Below are positions 30,425 through 39,181 of a DNA stretch of 64,000 bases, one piece after another (position 1 is the stretch's first letter; every line of letters begins with the position of its first letter). The DNA comes from Caryophanales bacterium UBA5729. GTDB taxonomy: Bacteria; Bacillota_I; Bacilli_A; Izemoplasmatales; Hujiaoplasmataceae. A program made the position numbers and the translations under genes. The notes beneath the pieces are model-generated. The model saw only the letters and a list, made by a program, of their open reading frames with translations. It was not told where the DNA came from and ran no database searches. Location: NCBI GenBank assembly GCA_002419505.1, contig DIGF01000012.1, forward strand, positions 1 to 64,000. The letters are read 5' to 3'.

Positions 30425-32179
30425 TTAAATTCTCTCTTTAGCACTATAGGTTGTATGTAATAATTCGTGAGCTCGATGTCCTCCAGGTTCACCAAGAAAA
30501 TCTTTATACAATTTTATCAACATTTCATTTTGATGAGATTTTCTTTTTGGCATCGAAGCATCCAGGTCATATAAAGCCTTTTGTCTCTTAAGCAAAATAT
30601 CGGTATGACCATGGTGGTATGGTTGTCCACCACCACCGATACAACCACCTGGGCATGCCATAATTTCTATAGCATGAAAATTACTTTTTCCGTCTCTTAT
30701 ATCTTCCAATAATTTTCTAGCATTTCCCAAACCATGAGCGATTCCGATATTAAGTTCTAAGTCTTTAATTTTAACTTTAGCTTGTCTAATCCCTTCAAGC
30801 CCTCTTAGTTGTTTAAAATTAACTTCTTTTAATTCTTCCCCAGTAATCATTTCATAGGCTGTTCTAGTTGCGGCTTCTATTACCCCACCTGTTGTGCCAA
30901 AAATTGCTGCAGCTCCGGTAGATTCACCAAGCAAATCATCAAAATCGTCTTCTGGAAGTTTTCTAAAATCAATTGAAGCTTCTAAAAACATTCTCGCTAA
31001 CTCTCGGGTTGTAATTACATGATCAACGTCACTCAATCCATCTTTATTAAGTTCGCCTCTAGCAGCTTCGGCTTTTTTAGCGGTACAAGGCATAATCGAT
31101 ACCATAACTATATCTTTGGGATCAATATTCTTCACTTGGGCATAATATGTTTTTGCTAATACTCCAACCATTTCATGTGGAGATTTACAAGATGAAGGAA
31201 CATCTAGTAACTCCGGAAATTGATGTTCAATGAACTGAACCCAAGCCGGGCAACAAGAAGTCAACATTGGTAAAGTTTTATTGTTTTGGATTCTATCAAC
31301 TAATTCAGTTGCTTCTTCTATGATAGTCAAATCAGCGCCAAAATTAGTGTCAAAAACTTGTTCAAAACCAAGCCTTCTCAATCCAGATACTACTTTCCCC
31401 GTTAAAATCGTTCCAGGTTCGTAGCCAAACTCTTCCCCAATCGCAGCTCTAACGGCTGGCGCCACTTGAACAATAACATGTTTATTCGGATTGTTTAGGG
31501 CGCGCCAAACTTTTGGCGAATCGTTGGTTTCTGCTAAAGCTCCGGTTGGGCAAACAGAAACACATTGGCCACAGTAAGTACAACTTGTTTGATTTAAATC
31601 TAAATGAAATGCAGTTGCGACCACTGAATCAAATCCTCGCTTCAAAGCGCTTAATACTCCGACAGTTTGAATATCGTTACACATCGTTATACAACGTCTA
31701 CACATGATACATTTATTTGTATCTTTTATAATTCCAAAAGAAGTTTCGTCTTTAGGGTGTGACATTTTTTCGCCTTGATAATGAATTTCTTTTATATTTA
31801 GTTCATACGCTAGAGATTGTAATTCACAGTCAAGATTTTTTATGCAAGTTAAGCAGTCTTGAGGGTGATTTGACAAGATTAGTTCTAAATTTGTTCTTCT
31901 ACCCATAACCGCTTTGAGTGAATCAGTTTGGATTCTCATTCCATCATGGACTTCTTGAGCACATGATGGCACAAGTCTTCCGGTATCTTCATCCTCAACA
32001 ACGCAAACTCTACAGTTTGCGCTTTTATTAACAACACCAAAATCCTGTAAATTAAGGTGACATAGTGTTGGAATATGAACCCCTATTTTCTCCGCAGCTT
32101 CTAAAATCGTTTTGCCTTTTTCAACAGTAACAGTAATATCATTAATTTTCAATTGTACTAATTTATCAAATATTGTCAT
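30425..32179 (-). CDS. hydA: [FeFe] hydrogenase catalytic subunit (HydA of HydABC)
   Basis: The protein has 584 residues. In order: an N-terminal 2Fe-2S domain (CHLN...CRVCVVED...CAQEV), a His-ligated cluster (HPQDCLTCIKNLDC), two 4Fe-4S sites (CIMCRRCITMC and CTYCGQCVSVCP), and the H-cluster motifs TSCCPAW, MPCTAKKAEA and MACPGGCIGGGGQP. It makes or oxidises H2 in the cytoplasm. With HydB and HydC it forms the trimeric, probably electron-bifurcating, NAD/ferredoxin hydrogenase. A short C-terminal extension (HRAHELLHTTY) is normal. The maturases HydE, HydF and HydG are not in the window. Confidence 0.96.
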   Translation of the reverse strand: MTIFDKLVQLKINDITVTVEKGKTILEAAEKIGVHIPTLCHLNLQDFGVVNKSANCRVCVVEDEDTGRLVPSCAQEVHDGMRIQTDSLKAVMGRRTNLELILSNHPQDCLTCIKNLDCELQSLAYELNIKEIHYQGEKMSHPKDETSFGIIKDTNKCIMCRRCITMCNDIQTVGVLSALKRGFDSVVATAFHLDLNQTSCTYCGQCVSVCPTGALAETNDSPKVWRALNNPNKHVIVQVAPAVRAAIGEEFGYEPGTILTGKVVSGLRRLGFEQVFDTNFGADLTIIEEATELVDRIQNNKTLPMLTSCCPAWVQFIEHQFPELLDVPSSCKSPHEMVGVLAKTYYAQVKNIDPKDIVMVSIMPCTAKKAEAARGELNKDGLSDVDHVITTRELARMFLEASIDFRKLPEDDFDDLLGESTGAAAIFGTTGGVIEAATRTAYEMITGEELKEVNFKQLRGLEGIRQAKVKIKDLELNIGIAHGLGNARKLLEDIRDGKSNFHAIEIMACPGGCIGGGGQPYHHGHTDILLKRQKALYDLDASMPKRKSHQNEMLIKLYKDFLGEPGGHRAHELLHTTYSAKERI

Positions 32180-32188
32180 TTTAGCCTC

Positions 32189-34012
32189 CTATGGTCTAAT
32201 GATTGCATCTACTGGACACGCATCATAACACGCACCACAAGCAATACACTTACTTTCATCGATATAGTGTGGCTGTCTAACAGTACCTTCAATACAGGAA
32301 ACCGGACAACTTCTTGAACATTTTGTGCAGCCAATACATTTTTTTGCATCTATTGAATAAGTGGTTTTTTTCGTTCTATATGCATAAGCCTCATACTCTT
32401 CTCGAAAATATTTCATTGTTGATAAAACCGGATTTGGTGCAGTTTGACCTAAACCGCAAAGAGAAGTATTTTTGATATTCTCTCCTAAAATCCTTAGTCT
32501 TTCTAGGTCTTCTGGTGTTCCTTGCATATTTACTAGTCTTTCGAGAATTTCATACATCCTTTTAGTACCAATTCGACAAGGGGTACACTTTCCACATGAC
32601 TCGTCTTGAGTGAAATCAAGATAGAACTTAGCAATTTGAACCATATCGCTATCTTCATCCATGATAATCATTCCGCCGCTGCCCATCATCGCACCCATAC
32701 TTATCAATGAATCATAATCGATTTTCATATCAAAAAAATCTTTAGTTATGACTCCTCCACTAGGGCCACCAATTTGGATTGCTTTAATTTCTTTTCCCTG
32801 AGGATGACCGCCACCGATATCATAGACAATCTCTCTAAATGTCGTTCCCATTGGTACTTCTACAAGTCCGTTATTTCTTATTTGTCCCGCTAAAGCAAAA
32901 ACTTTTGTCCCTTTTGATCTTTCAGTTCCAATAGAACTAAACCACTGAGCTCCATTCAAAATTATTGCTGGAATATTGGCGAAAGTTTCAACATTATTTA
33001 CAGAGGATGGTTTGTCACGAAATCCGTGTTCACTCGGAAACGGTGGTTTTTTATCTGGCTCTCCTCGGAAACCTTCCATAGATCTTATTAATGCGGTTTC
33101 TTCACCACAAACAAAAGCGCCTGCGCCAAGTTTAATTTCGATATTAAAACTAAAATCACTTCCGAAAATATTTTTGCCAATTAATCCTGATTGTTTTGCA
33201 TCTTCAATCGCTTTTTTTAATCGTCTAGTTGCAACTCCATATTCCGCTCTAATATACACTAATCCTTCACTAGCACCGATAGCATAGCCTGCAATCGCCA
33301 TAGCTTCTAAGATCGAGTGGGGATCACCTTCCATAATTGACCTATCCATAAAAGCGCCAGGATCACCCTCATCGGCATTGCAAATAACGTATTTTTCATT
33401 GGCTTTTTGTTTTCTAGTTAAAGACCATTTCAATCCTGTAGGGAAACCGCCGCCACCTCGGCCCCTTAATCCTGATTTATTAACAATATCGATAACTTGT
33501 TCCGGGGTATACTCTTGTAACACTTTAGCTAAAGCAAAATAACCGTCATTGACGATATAATCTTCGATATTTTCTGGATCTATTTCTCCGCAATTTCTTA
33601 AGGCGATCCTCATTTGCTTCTTATAAAAATTCATTCCTGAACTTTTCTCAACTAAATCTTTTTGATTTGGTTCTTGGTATAATAGCCTTACAACTACTTC
33701 GTGATTGATCAAATGACTTTCAACAATTTCTTGAATATCTTCAACTTTTACTTGAACATAAGTTACATCATCAGGTTCAATTTTAATTATCGGTCCTTGC
33801 CCGCAAAAACCAAAACAACCTGTCTTTATAGCCCTGATTTCCGCTTCTAAATTCCTGTTTTTTAACTCTTTTTCGAATATTTTGATAATTAACTCACTGT
33901 CACTGGACATACAACTTGTACCATTACAAATTAAAACATTTATTTGATAATCAATTTTCCTTGGGCATCTTTTTTTCCATGCCAATAAATCACTATAGTT
34001 ATTTACTCTCAT
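32189..34012 (-). CDS. hydB: NADH-binding subunit of the hydrogenase (HydB, NuoF-like)
   Basis: The protein has 607 residues from the ATG at 34012 (after AGGAG); a longer frame to 34051 runs back into hydC. It has an N-terminal thioredoxin-like 2Fe-2S domain (CNGTSCMSSD ... GCFGFCGQGP), the NuoF core with NADH site (GRGGGGFPTGLKW) and FMN site, the 4Fe-4S site ESCGKCTPCRIGTKR, and a C-terminal ferredoxin domain (CIGCTKCSRSCP, CIACGACYDACP). It exchanges electrons between NAD(H), ferredoxin and HydA. It overlaps hydC by 14 bases. Confidence 0.96.
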   Translation of the reverse strand: MRVNNYSDLLAWKKRCPRKIDYQINVLICNGTSCMSSDSELIIKIFEKELKNRNLEAEIRAIKTGCFGFCGQGPIIKIEPDDVTYVQVKVEDIQEIVESHLINHEVVVRLLYQEPNQKDLVEKSSGMNFYKKQMRIALRNCGEIDPENIEDYIVNDGYFALAKVLQEYTPEQVIDIVNKSGLRGRGGGGFPTGLKWSLTRKQKANEKYVICNADEGDPGAFMDRSIMEGDPHSILEAMAIAGYAIGASEGLVYIRAEYGVATRRLKKAIEDAKQSGLIGKNIFGSDFSFNIEIKLGAGAFVCGEETALIRSMEGFRGEPDKKPPFPSEHGFRDKPSSVNNVETFANIPAIILNGAQWFSSIGTERSKGTKVFALAGQIRNNGLVEVPMGTTFREIVYDIGGGHPQGKEIKAIQIGGPSGGVITKDFFDMKIDYDSLISMGAMMGSGGMIIMDEDSDMVQIAKFYLDFTQDESCGKCTPCRIGTKRMYEILERLVNMQGTPEDLERLRILGENIKNTSLCGLGQTAPNPVLSTMKYFREEYEAYAYRTKKTTYSIDAKKCIGCTKCSRSCPVSCIEGTVRQPHYIDESKCIACGACYDACPVDAIIRP

Positions 34013-34514
34013 TTTCAATACTCCTATAATGACGGATGATATCATCAACATCCTTTGGTTTTACCTTACCATATACCTTATCGTTTATCGTCATAACCGG
34101 AGCTAAACCACATGCCCCAATACAGCGTACATCTTTAACCGTGAATAATCCGTCCTTACTAATTTCATTTTTATTCATACCGGTTAATTCCAAAACGCGT
34201 GATAAAACTTTATCAGCACCTTTCACAAAACAAGCTGTTCCCATACAAACACTGATTGTATATTTTCCCACAGGTTTCTCATTAAAAAATGAATAAAATG
34301 TAACTACTCCGTTGACCCGCGCTCCAGATAAATTCAATGCTCTTGCTACATACAACTGCAAATTTTGTGGTAAGTATCCAAATAATTTTTGAGCTTTATG
34401 CAGCACATGAATTAAATGTTCCTGTTTGTCTCCTTCTAAAGACATTATATAAGCATCAAGCTGCTTTAATAAATCTTTATCAAGGGTACTTGTATCCAAA
34501 ATCTTCTTTATCAT
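33999..34514 (-). CDS. hydC: 2Fe-2S subunit of the hydrogenase (HydC, NuoE-like)
   Basis: This 171-residue protein has a helical N-terminal part (HVLHKAQKLFGYLPQNLQLYVA) and a thioredoxin-like 2Fe-2S domain (SVCMGTACFVKGAD ... VRCIGACGLAPVM). It passes electrons to the NuoF-like subunit. It is the first gene of hydCBA and has an AGGAGG-like ribosome site. The upstream 34515-34816 stretch has no gene and presumably carries the operon promoter in AT-rich DNA; I cannot name the promoter with confidence. Confidence 0.96.
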   Translation of the reverse strand: MIKKILDTSTLDKDLLKQLDAYIMSLEGDKQEHLIHVLHKAQKLFGYLPQNLQLYVARALNLSGARVNGVVTFYSFFNEKPVGKYTISVCMGTACFVKGADKVLSRVLELTGMNKNEISKDGLFTVKDVRCIGACGLAPVMTINDKVYGKVKPKDVDDIIRHYRSIENESK

Positions 34515-34816
34515 CTTAACCTCCTTTTACTCTATTTCAGATACTTACATTATAACAATAAAACCATAAAAAATATATATATTTTTATAAAAGAAAACGT
34601 TTTTATGTTTCAAGTCGTTTATTCTTATAAAGCCCTTATTCCTGCGTTTTTAAAAACAAATAAAAACATGAACAAACATTCATTTTTTATATTTGGAAAA
34701 AATTAAATTCATTCATACTTCTGTCATGTGTTTAGTCAAACATATTTCACTAGAATATCCAAAAACGAATTCTTTGTTTATATAAAGTTAAATAATAAGT
34801 TACAATTGTTTTTTAA

Positions 34817-34848
34817 TAAAAAAAGCACATCACTATAAAGTGAAGCGC
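34817..34848 (-). terminator. terminator of the Trx-CcdA gene
   Basis: Minus strand: GCGCTTCAC-TTTATA-GTGATGTGC followed by eight T's, with one mismatch in the stem. Confidence 0.8.
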
Positions 34849-34855
34849 TGTTTTA

Positions 34856-36058
34856 CTATAATAATAAGCCTGGGAAAAAGATTAATATTATTCCTAAAAT
34901 AATCATAATTATTCCACCAAACAGATTTGAGTATTTTGTATATTTATTTGAAATTCCCGTAATTTTAAAAGTAATAACCGCAATAGTAAAGACTAACAAA
35001 TCATCAAAAATAAAGAATAAAACATAAACTAAAATATACATAGCTGATTGAAAATTAGATAGATTATGATAAGCCAACATTGTTGTATAAATAACTGGTA
35101 ACCCAGCTGAACAAGCAAGTTCTATAATATTTACTGTTATAGCGATTCCAGCAATCCCGATAATTGCCAGCCATAAATTATTGTTATTTATTACTTTTTT
35201 CGCCCTAATCATCAAACGTTTTTTACTTTCCGTACTTGTAACTTCACAGCCTGTATCTTGCCGATGTTGTCGCCAAAAATGTTTTAAACTAAAGAAAGCA
35301 AAAACCAAAGCTAATATTCCGATTGCAATTTGGAAAGCTTGAATCATGGCTACTTGAATCACCAAATGGAGCCAAGACATCATAATTATGTAGTAAATTA
35401 TGCCGCTTGTCATTATAAAAGTTAAGCCCAAAATCCACATTTTTTTTCGGTCTTTTAAATTAATTAAGAGGGTTATTAAAAAAACAAGAATCCACATTGC
35501 GCAAGGATTAAAACCATCAATCAATCCAATAAAAACGGCACCTAAAAACAATGAGAAAGAAGCTAATTCTATCTCACCAATTATCGGCAAAGTAACTGTC
35601 TTTCCTTCTGAGAAATCAATTGTTAAAAAGTCACCCGGTAATACTATCTCATTATTTTTGACCTTTTCAACGATATCAACATAATCAGGATTTTCTCGAT
35701 AATAATTAATCACTTTATCAACATCAGACTTTATTTCATACAAACCTTGCAAGTCTTTTCCGCCAATAATAATGTAAGGATAACTATAGGTATCTCTATT
35801 AAAAGTATCAGTAACATCAAGGAAAAGTTTTTCAGTCTCTCCACCAGTCAAAACGTTATAGGTAATTAATGTAATGTCACTTTGTTCTGGTAAATACTCA
35901 TCTAAAAACTCATTTACTTGCCTACAAACAGTACAAGTGCTCGAATAGAAATAATGCATTACAATATTGGAATCTGTTTCCTCAACAGATTCAGCTTTAA
36001 TTGATAAAGGTATCATTACTATCGATAAAAGCATTAAAAACTTAAGTAATAATTTCAT
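34856..36058 (-). CDS. thioredoxin-like domain fused to CcdA/DsbD-type membrane protein
   Basis: The protein has 400 residues. After a signal peptide comes an outside thioredoxin-like domain with CTVC near residue 38, and YPYIIIGGKDLQG as the cis-Pro region. About seven membrane segments follow from residue 165 on, containing the two CcdA cysteines (GFNPCAMW and ELACSAGLP). Proteins of this kind carry electrons from cytoplasmic thioredoxin across the membrane to outside thiol proteins. Next to it lie a Trx-like, a flavin-type and a rhodanese lipoprotein, its likely partners. Confidence 0.85.
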   Translation of the reverse strand: MKLLLKFLMLLSIVMIPLSIKAESVEETDSNIVMHYFYSSTCTVCRQVNEFLDEYLPEQSDITLITYNVLTGGETEKLFLDVTDTFNRDTYSYPYIIIGGKDLQGLYEIKSDVDKVINYYRENPDYVDIVEKVKNNEIVLPGDFLTIDFSEGKTVTLPIIGEIELASFSLFLGAVFIGLIDGFNPCAMWILVFLITLLINLKDRKKMWILGLTFIMTSGIIYYIIMMSWLHLVIQVAMIQAFQIAIGILALVFAFFSLKHFWRQHRQDTGCEVTSTESKKRLMIRAKKVINNNNLWLAIIGIAGIAITVNIIELACSAGLPVIYTTMLAYHNLSNFQSAMYILVYVLFFIFDDLLVFTIAVITFKITGISNKYTKYSNLFGGIIMIILGIILIFFPGLLL

Positions 36059-36149
36059 CCGTCAATCCCTCATTAAAAATAACTTCATTTCAATTTACAT
36101 TATAACATAGATGCTAATCTTAAAAAAAGAATTCTTTTACTCCTAAATC

Positions 36150-36554
36150 CTAATTATTAACTCTAGCCTCCAAAAAATCAAGAACTGGTTTAGAACCACT
36201 AATAATTTCTTTAAATTCTTTGTTTTCGTAAATTAAAATAGAAGGAGTTTCAATAATCTCAAGCGGTTGTTCTCCTTGTTGATATATCATACCTTCATGG
36301 ATTAAATAGATTGTCAAACCGTCATTTTCAAGAATTACAAAATATTCTGTTACATCATCCTCTATACTCCTGCTTATCGGACAGAAAGGAGAATAATAAA
36401 ACAAAAAGGTTTCTTCATCAGTTAGATCATTTAGTTGATCCCAATGATCTATATGTTCAAAATCTTCGTAGTTTTTGTTTGGCAGCGGTTTTTTGCAAGA
36501 TATCATAAAAACTGATAATGCAATTACCACTAATACTAATGTTTTTTTAATCAT
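36150..36554 (-). CDS. thioredoxin-like lipoprotein
   Basis: This protein of about 134 residues has a lipoprotein signal (SVFMISCKKP) and then a short thioredoxin-like fold: ETFLFYYSPFCPISRSIEDDV with CPIS in the active-site position (one Cys instead of CxxC), IIETPSILIYENKEF as the cis-Pro strand, and a final helix. A single-Cys site suggests binding or thiol exchange rather than full disulfide chemistry. I chose ATG 36554, four bases after AGGTGG; the earlier GTG lies inside that site. It is placed between a CcdA-type and other redox lipoproteins. Confidence 0.7.
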   Translation of the reverse strand: MIKKTLVLVVIALSVFMISCKKPLPNKNYEDFEHIDHWDQLNDLTDEETFLFYYSPFCPISRSIEDDVTEYFVILENDGLTIYLIHEGMIYQQGEQPLEIIETPSILIYENKEFKEIISGSKPVLDFLEARVNN

Positions 36555-36565
36555 TATTACCACCT

Positions 36566-36593
36566 AAAAAAAGAAGGCGTCATAGACGCCTTC
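36566..36593 (-). terminator. terminator between lipoprotein genes
   Basis: Minus strand: GAAGGCGT-CTATG-ACGCCTTC followed by seven T's. It ends the transcript of the flavin-type and rhodanese lipoproteins just before the Trx-like gene. Confidence 0.9.
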
Positions 36594-36601
36594 AAAGTAT
36601 A

Positions 36602-37228
36602 TTAGTCTAAGTATTTTTCGTTGTGATATTCAAGTAAAGTCTTAGTCATACGAATAATACTATGTGTAGACACACTACTTCCAGAGAATGCATCAATTAA
36701 ATCAGGTTCATTGATTTCTTTTGTATTTCCATACGCAGCATAAACTGAAGGAGTTACATCATAAAAAATATTAATTCCATCAAGGTCATCAAACGTTTTG
36801 CCAACTAACCAAGGTATAAAATCTCTTTCAAAATCTTCATAAGTCAATCCTGTTTCGGGAATTGGGTCGCTGTCTCCCCAAACGCCCGCTGTGTAGTGTC
36901 CACTACTGTCTTTTTCAAAAGACATGTAAAGAATTTCGCCGGTTTCCTTGGAAAGGTCAAAATAGACTACACTCCAAAAATTATCTCTAGGAGCACGACA
37001 CGTACATGCAACAAAAGCTACTTGATACTTAACATAATCTCTCATTTCATACTCAAATAATATCGGCATGTCTCTCATAACTTCTGAACCATGGCCATCT
37101 AAATGAGGAAATCTGAGTATAGTCATATCAAATTCTTTTACTGTAGTCGCACTAGTATTTGACTTATCACAGCCAATTAAGACAAACGACATTAATAATA
37201 ATGCAAATGTTAACAATAATTTTTTCAT
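36602..37228 (-). CDS. lipoprotein with FMN-binding-like C-terminus
   Basis: The protein has 208 residues from ATG 37228 (after GGAGGATG). Cys19 is in the lipobox VLIGCDKS. The middle holds VACTCRAPRDNFWSVVYFDLSK with a CxC. The end, DAFSGSSVSTHSIIRMTKTLLEYH, resembles the SGATxT stretch of FMN-binding domains that accept covalent FMN, but Ala-Thr are replaced by Ser-Val. It may bind flavin non-covalently or be a divergent relative. It follows the rhodanese gene by four bases. Confidence 0.6.
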   Translation of the reverse strand: MKKLLLTFALLLMSFVLIGCDKSNTSATTVKEFDMTILRFPHLDGHGSEVMRDMPILFEYEMRDYVKYQVAFVACTCRAPRDNFWSVVYFDLSKETGEILYMSFEKDSSGHYTAGVWGDSDPIPETGLTYEDFERDFIPWLVGKTFDDLDGINIFYDVTPSVYAAYGNTKEINEPDLIDAFSGSSVSTHSIIRMTKTLLEYHNEKYLD

Positions 37229-37232
37229 ATTA

Positions 37233-38147
37233 TTAACATCCTCCTCCACCATTATCATTGTTTGCCCCAGCATAATCACTAAATGCTCCGGCATTCCATA
37301 CATTATCATAGCCAAGGTATTCTAAAGCTTGTTTTACAAATTCTGCACGTGTTCCACCTGCACAGAATAAAATAATATTTTTGTCCTCACAGAATAGTAA
37401 TCTTAAAGCATCTTCATTTACGATGTCTTCTGGAGCGAAAATCCAATCTCCATCAGTACGTACTAAAATATTTTCTGATTCTAAGAATGTAAAGAACGGA
37501 ATTACTGTCGAATCTTTATGCCATCCATTCAAAATATCTGTAAAGTTTCTTAAGTCAACGAATTGAACGTCTGCTCTAGCCGCGTAATAATCAATAAAAT
37601 CATCGCTCATATTTATTTGAGCTGGAAGTGGGTTAATCATTGCTGGATGTTGCATAACAATATTATATTCCCCATCGCCAAAAACTTTATTCTTTCCTGA
37701 ATATTGGCCTAATCCACCAGCATTATATACATGTTCATAACCTAAATGTTCTAGTGCGTCTTTAACGAATCCAGCACGAGTTCCTGCCGCACACATTAAA
37801 ACGATATATTTATCTTCATCAAATAAAGCTCTTAGAGCACTTGCACTTTTTATTGCATTTTGATTGAAACTCCAACCATCAACTCTAACAAGAATATTCA
37901 TATATTCTAAATAATCGAAATACGGAATTACTTCAAATCCGCGAATCCAACCATCCGCCATTTGATCGTCAAAGTTTCTTAAGTCAACGAATTGAAATGC
38001 TTCGTCGAATAAATAATCATCTACGTTAGCCATTGTTATAGACTCTGGAGCCGTTGTAGGGGTTGTATCTACTGTTGTAGCTTTGTCACATCCGAATAAT
38101 CCAATAGCTAAAAAAGCTATTGCGAACATCGCTAAAAATTTTTTCAT
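37233..38147 (-). CDS. lipoprotein with two rhodanese domains
   Basis: The protein has 304 residues. A lipoprotein signal (IGLFGCDKA) and a Thr/Pro linker are followed by two rhodanese-like repeats, each with VDLRNF at the start, NILVRxDG in the middle, an active-site loop (VLMCAAGTRAG near residue 118; ILFCAGGTRAE near 265) and YNAGG/WNAGA at the end. Both active-site Cys are present. It ends in GGGGC, a lone Cys on a Gly arm that could join it to a partner or metal. Rhodaneses carry persulfide sulfur; being outside the cell and in duplicate is unusual. It is co-transcribed with the flavin-type lipoprotein. Confidence 0.85.
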   Translation of the reverse strand: MKKFLAMFAIAFLAIGLFGCDKATTVDTTPTTAPESITMANVDDYLFDEAFQFVDLRNFDDQMADGWIRGFEVIPYFDYLEYMNILVRVDGWSFNQNAIKSASALRALFDEDKYIVLMCAAGTRAGFVKDALEHLGYEHVYNAGGLGQYSGKNKVFGDGEYNIVMQHPAMINPLPAQINMSDDFIDYYAARADVQFVDLRNFTDILNGWHKDSTVIPFFTFLESENILVRTDGDWIFAPEDIVNEDALRLLFCEDKNIILFCAGGTRAEFVKQALEYLGYDNVWNAGAFSDYAGANNDNGGGGC

Positions 38148-38269
38148 TGTAAACTATTTCTCCTTATTTTTATTTTTTAAAAACTTAAATCTTATGACTG
38201 TAAAATCACTTTTTTTCGCGTTAAAAGAGAACAAACAATATCTAAAAAGATAATGGTTGTTCAATTAAC

Positions 38270-38305
38270 TTAAAACACTTTTTTTTACTAAAACCATAAG
38301 TGTTT
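38270..38305 (-). terminator. terminator after the FMN-binding lipoprotein
   Basis: Minus strand: AAAACACTT and AAGTGTTTT pair around a loop holding a run of A's. It separates this gene from the rhodanese operon. Confidence 0.5.
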
Positions 38306-38306
38306 T

Positions 38307-38741
38307 TTACTTATAATCTTCTTCATAGTGTTCTAAAGCCGCTTTAGCTATATCAAGTAAAGCTTCAGCTGTAATTGTTGCGCCAGCTTCAGAATCAAGA
38401 TAGTCTTGAAGAACTATTGAATCTAAATCATCTGTTTCATCAATGAATGCTTGGATGAGAGCTCCGTCATCTATTAACGCTTTCCCCCAAGCAGTCGACT
38501 CTGTATGTTCTTTTACTTCATAAGCAGTAATTTTGCCATCTACAATTGTTACTTCAACTTTGATGGTTCCGCCAAAACCGTCTGTTTCTAGTGTTAAAAC
38601 TAATCCGGCTTTCGTATCTTCTCCAGATATAACGTCAACGATGCCATATCTTTTAGGATAATCGACTTTTGAACCTGAATCACAAGCAACTAATGTTAAT
38701 GCAAATAATAGTAAAAAAACTAAAGAAATTTTCTTTAACAT
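38307..38741 (-). CDS. FMN-binding-domain lipoprotein
   Basis: This 144-residue protein has Cys20 in the lipobox LTLVACDSG. The rest is one FMN-binding domain: GFGGTIKVEVTIVDGKITAYEVKEHTES, then DSEAGATITAEALLDIAKAAL with the GATIT motif, in which Thr usually receives FMN from ApbE. It would be a small outside flavoprotein for electron transfer. It has its own upstream region (38742-39181, about 440 bases) in which I see no gene or clear motif, only AT-rich DNA. Confidence 0.8.
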   Translation of the reverse strand: MLKKISLVFLLLFALTLVACDSGSKVDYPKRYGIVDVISGEDTKAGLVLTLETDGFGGTIKVEVTIVDGKITAYEVKEHTESTAWGKALIDDGALIQAFIDETDDLDSIVLQDYLDSEAGATITAEALLDIAKAALEHYEEDYK

Positions 38742-39181
38742 CTGTATTCTCCTTTCTTTGTATTTAACCTTAAATATTATAACATAATTGTATTATTATT
38801 AAAACTTTTTTTTAGAATAATCGCGAGACTTTAAGCGGTTACACTTAAAAAATAAAGTTTTCGCGGAATGGTGTTTTGAAATAACTCACGACCAAAGCAA
38901 ATTAAAAGAAAAACACCTAGTAAATACCATATGAAAAATGAACATCTAATATAAATAGACTTTTTTTATGACGCTTTATCAATTCTTAAGATTTAGTTGT
39001 TGCTTCTACCCCACCTAATGACTCGTTCTTTTAATAAGATACCTTAACATTGAATATGAATATATTTAAATTATATCGGGAACTATTAAAAGAATTGACC
39101 ATAAGAAAATCAATAAATTTCTAGCAAATATTAAATTAAAGAACTATTTATAATCATATGTTCAATAAAAATATAGTTTTG

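Noticed and set aside
39010..39050. ESLGGVEATTKS reading, like the end of a gamma-lyase-type PLP enzyme
   Set aside because: Only a dozen codons between stops, with no further similarity on either side; probably chance.
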